64,000 nucleotides of DNA from Thozetella sp. PMI_491. Its lineage: Eukaryota > Ascomycota > Sordariomycetes > Chaetosphaeriales > Chaetosphaeriaceae. Positions 62,491-64,000 of the stretch are shown here, piece after piece. Below the pieces are notes generated by a model. That model saw only the letters and a list, made by a program, of their open reading frames with translations. It ran no database searches and was not told the origin of the DNA. The stretch is taken from contig MU270017.1 of NCBI GenBank assembly GCA_021432635.1, positions 496,001 through 560,000 of the forward strand, given 5' to 3'. Within the stretch, counting starts at the first letter, position 1; every line of letters starts with the position of its first letter. The position numbers and the translations under genes were made by a program.

Positions 62491-63707
62491 AGGAAATAGT
62501 CAGGCTTTCTTCAACTAGGCAGAAAAATCGGGTTTCTGCGTCGATCAGGAAGGAATGCGATTTTCATAGCCCTTGTACTCTGTAGCACAATATCCCAGGC
62601 TGAGTTGCTTTTCACCTTTTTTTTTTCTCGTCTACCCTCTTGAGTGTCCGCAAATTGAAGGGGAAAGAAAATGCATCCCGGAGCAGATTCCTCGCTCGCA
62701 CCATGGACGAACCCAGGACAGTGCAGCTTCGCTAAGCAACCAGGAAGCTACAGATCGTGCTGTACGTTCAGGGGAATGCCAGCTCGCAGCTTGCCTGCCA
62801 CAAGCTTGGCGCACGCGATCCAGGAGCATTCCAGATTCCAGTGCCCAGGACGAGTTTCCGGGAGTCTCCAAGATCTCCGCGCCGGACAGAATACAGACGC
62901 CGAGACATTTTCATCTCCAGCGACGCACAGAAATGGAAGGTTGCAAATGGAGCGCGAGGCATTTCTAGACGCGCAAGGCCGCGCTCGTCTTTTTGGCATC
63001 ATTCCTACGGCGTGTGCGCGTCTCTTGATGGAAGCGGAGTGTGTTGAGGCATGGATGGTGCTTCCAGAACCCTCCCGGGGTTCCGGCTGGTAGGACTCGG
63101 TACCGTGGCTGCGGTACGACATGTCAGCTACCGCAGCCTGCCAGGAATGCGACCCGACCCAAATTGGGTCTACCCGGTGGCTGGGTCTTTCAGCAACACG
63201 TCAACCAAAGCAAAGGATTATTGAATTGTTTTGAATTACCATTCTTAACTACCAGAATACTCTCAGATTTTTAATAGTATTCTTTAAGGTCGCAGCTAGA
63301 AGGATGTGTGTCCTACCTCAGGTACAAGAGAGACATACGGGATGCGAATCAAGCTGGGTGACCCACCCAGGTGCGTCGGATCGTAGGCATTCCTACTTCA
63401 AGTACAGATCATCTCTAGGGCTGATCCCTGCAAACAGCCCCTCACTCAGGGGTAAGTAAACAGCAAGCATTAGCAGTCACCGAAATTCTCCGAAGCCTGA
63501 TAGTCAACAAGTCAATGCCGGATGCAGCTCGATTTTTCAAGTCTGAAAACTTGTATTTATTAATCTTCTCTCCCCATTACACCAAGCCTAGCCACAGTGG
63601 CCCATATTTTCAAGAAGTAGTAGTACACTATATGTACAATGAAGTGGTTGATAATATCTCTTTGCTGAAACCCGCTCCGAAGAAGAAAAGGTATGGTAAC
63701 AAGTGCT

Positions 63708-64000
63708 TTAGAGCCTAGCCCAGAGGCCGACGAGCGTGGGAACCAAGAGGAACAACCCAGTTGCAGCTAGCGCGTCGCGTATTGTGCTCCCAGCGAGAGA
63801 TACGGTGACGGGAGATTTGCCTGGCGTGCCGCCGCCGGCGCCGGTAGGCTTGACCCCTGATCCTTGTTGGTTCTGGCCAGGCTTCTGTCCTTGGCCCGAG
63901 TTTCCACCCTGGTTCGGTGAGCTGTCCGTGGGCGTCGGCATTCCCGGGCCATACGGGTGGCTCGAGGCAGGGTATGTCATGGTGGCAGTAACGTGGTCAT
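63708..64000 (-). CDS. C-terminal part of a probable GPI-anchored cell-surface protein (cut by window edge)
   Basis: The open frame on the minus strand runs from the window edge to a stop at 63708 and has no break at the edge, so the gene starts outside the window. The visible 96 residues are Pro/Ser/Gly/Gln-rich (SSPNQGGNSGQGQKPGQN) and end in a hydrophobic segment, ALAATGLFLLVPTLVGLWARL, typical of a GPI-anchor signal. Small residues around SLAGS could be the attachment site. The catalytic or binding domain would lie beyond the edge, so the family cannot be told. Confidence 0.6.
   Translation of the reverse strand, partial: DHVTATMTYPASSHPYGPGMPTPTDSSPNQGGNSGQGQKPGQNQQGSGVKPTGAGGGTPGKSPVTVSLAGSTIRDALAATGLFLLVPTLVGLWARL

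Larger units (their letters stand above)
59390..63707. other. Gene-poor stretch with possible gene relics
   Basis: About 4.3 kb with no complete gene model. Short frames on the minus strand at 59549-59740, 60590-61280 and 61960-62490 have protein-like composition (see separate entries), while the spaces between them are richer in A/T. The pattern is that of a region where genes are decaying or where small spliced genes are hard to model by eye. Confidence 0.5.

Overview
This window is nuclear DNA of a filamentous ascomycete (Pezizomycotina, most likely a Sordariomycete; the class is inferred). Short introns of about 43-160 bases with GTRNGT donors and CTAAC-type branch sites, GC-rich coding sequence, and the gene set all point this way: a psi-producing oxygenase, Zn2Cys6 regulator, DAL5-type permease, PL3 pectate lyase, GH11 xylanase, CBM18 protein and DUF8021 protein. 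I find 19 genes I can model from start to stop and one gene cut by the right edge. I see no rRNA, CRISPR or recognisable transposon or virus-derived element, and I identified no tRNA. Exon joins were worked out by eye from splice sites and frame.

Layout. 1-5.6 kb: no gene I can support. 5.6-9.6 kb: a Golgi GT34 glycosyltransferase and a nucleotide-sugar/triose-phosphate-type transporter on the same strand, followed tail-to-tail by a DUF2235 hydrolase. 14.4-31 kb: a fatty-acid dioxygenase of the Ppo family, a DAL5-type permease diverging from a Zn2Cys6 regulator, a flavin-reductase-like protein and a full-length ABCC transporter. This group could be a small metabolic cluster. 31.4-35.5 kb: an ankyrin protein, a three-repeat gelsolin-like protein and a stand-alone MetE-like protein.

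36.7-54.4 kb is rich in secreted proteins: pectate lyase, GH11 xylanase, a GPI-anchored aspartic protease, a secreted protein of unknown function with repeated modules, a DUF8021 protein and a three-module chitin-binding protein. A Gfo/Idh/MocA oxidoreductase and a GFA-type zinc protein lie among them. This fits a fungus that lives on or in plant material. 54.4-63.7 kb is sparse, with one two-exon gene of unknown function and several short stretches that look like decayed or unmodelled genes. The right edge cuts the C-terminal part of a probable GPI-anchored protein.

The most interesting points are the Ppo enzyme, whose P450 domain has Ser in place of the heme-thiolate Cys; its clustering with transporters and a regulator; the secreted protein with repeated modules; and the gene-like relics near 60-62.5 kb.
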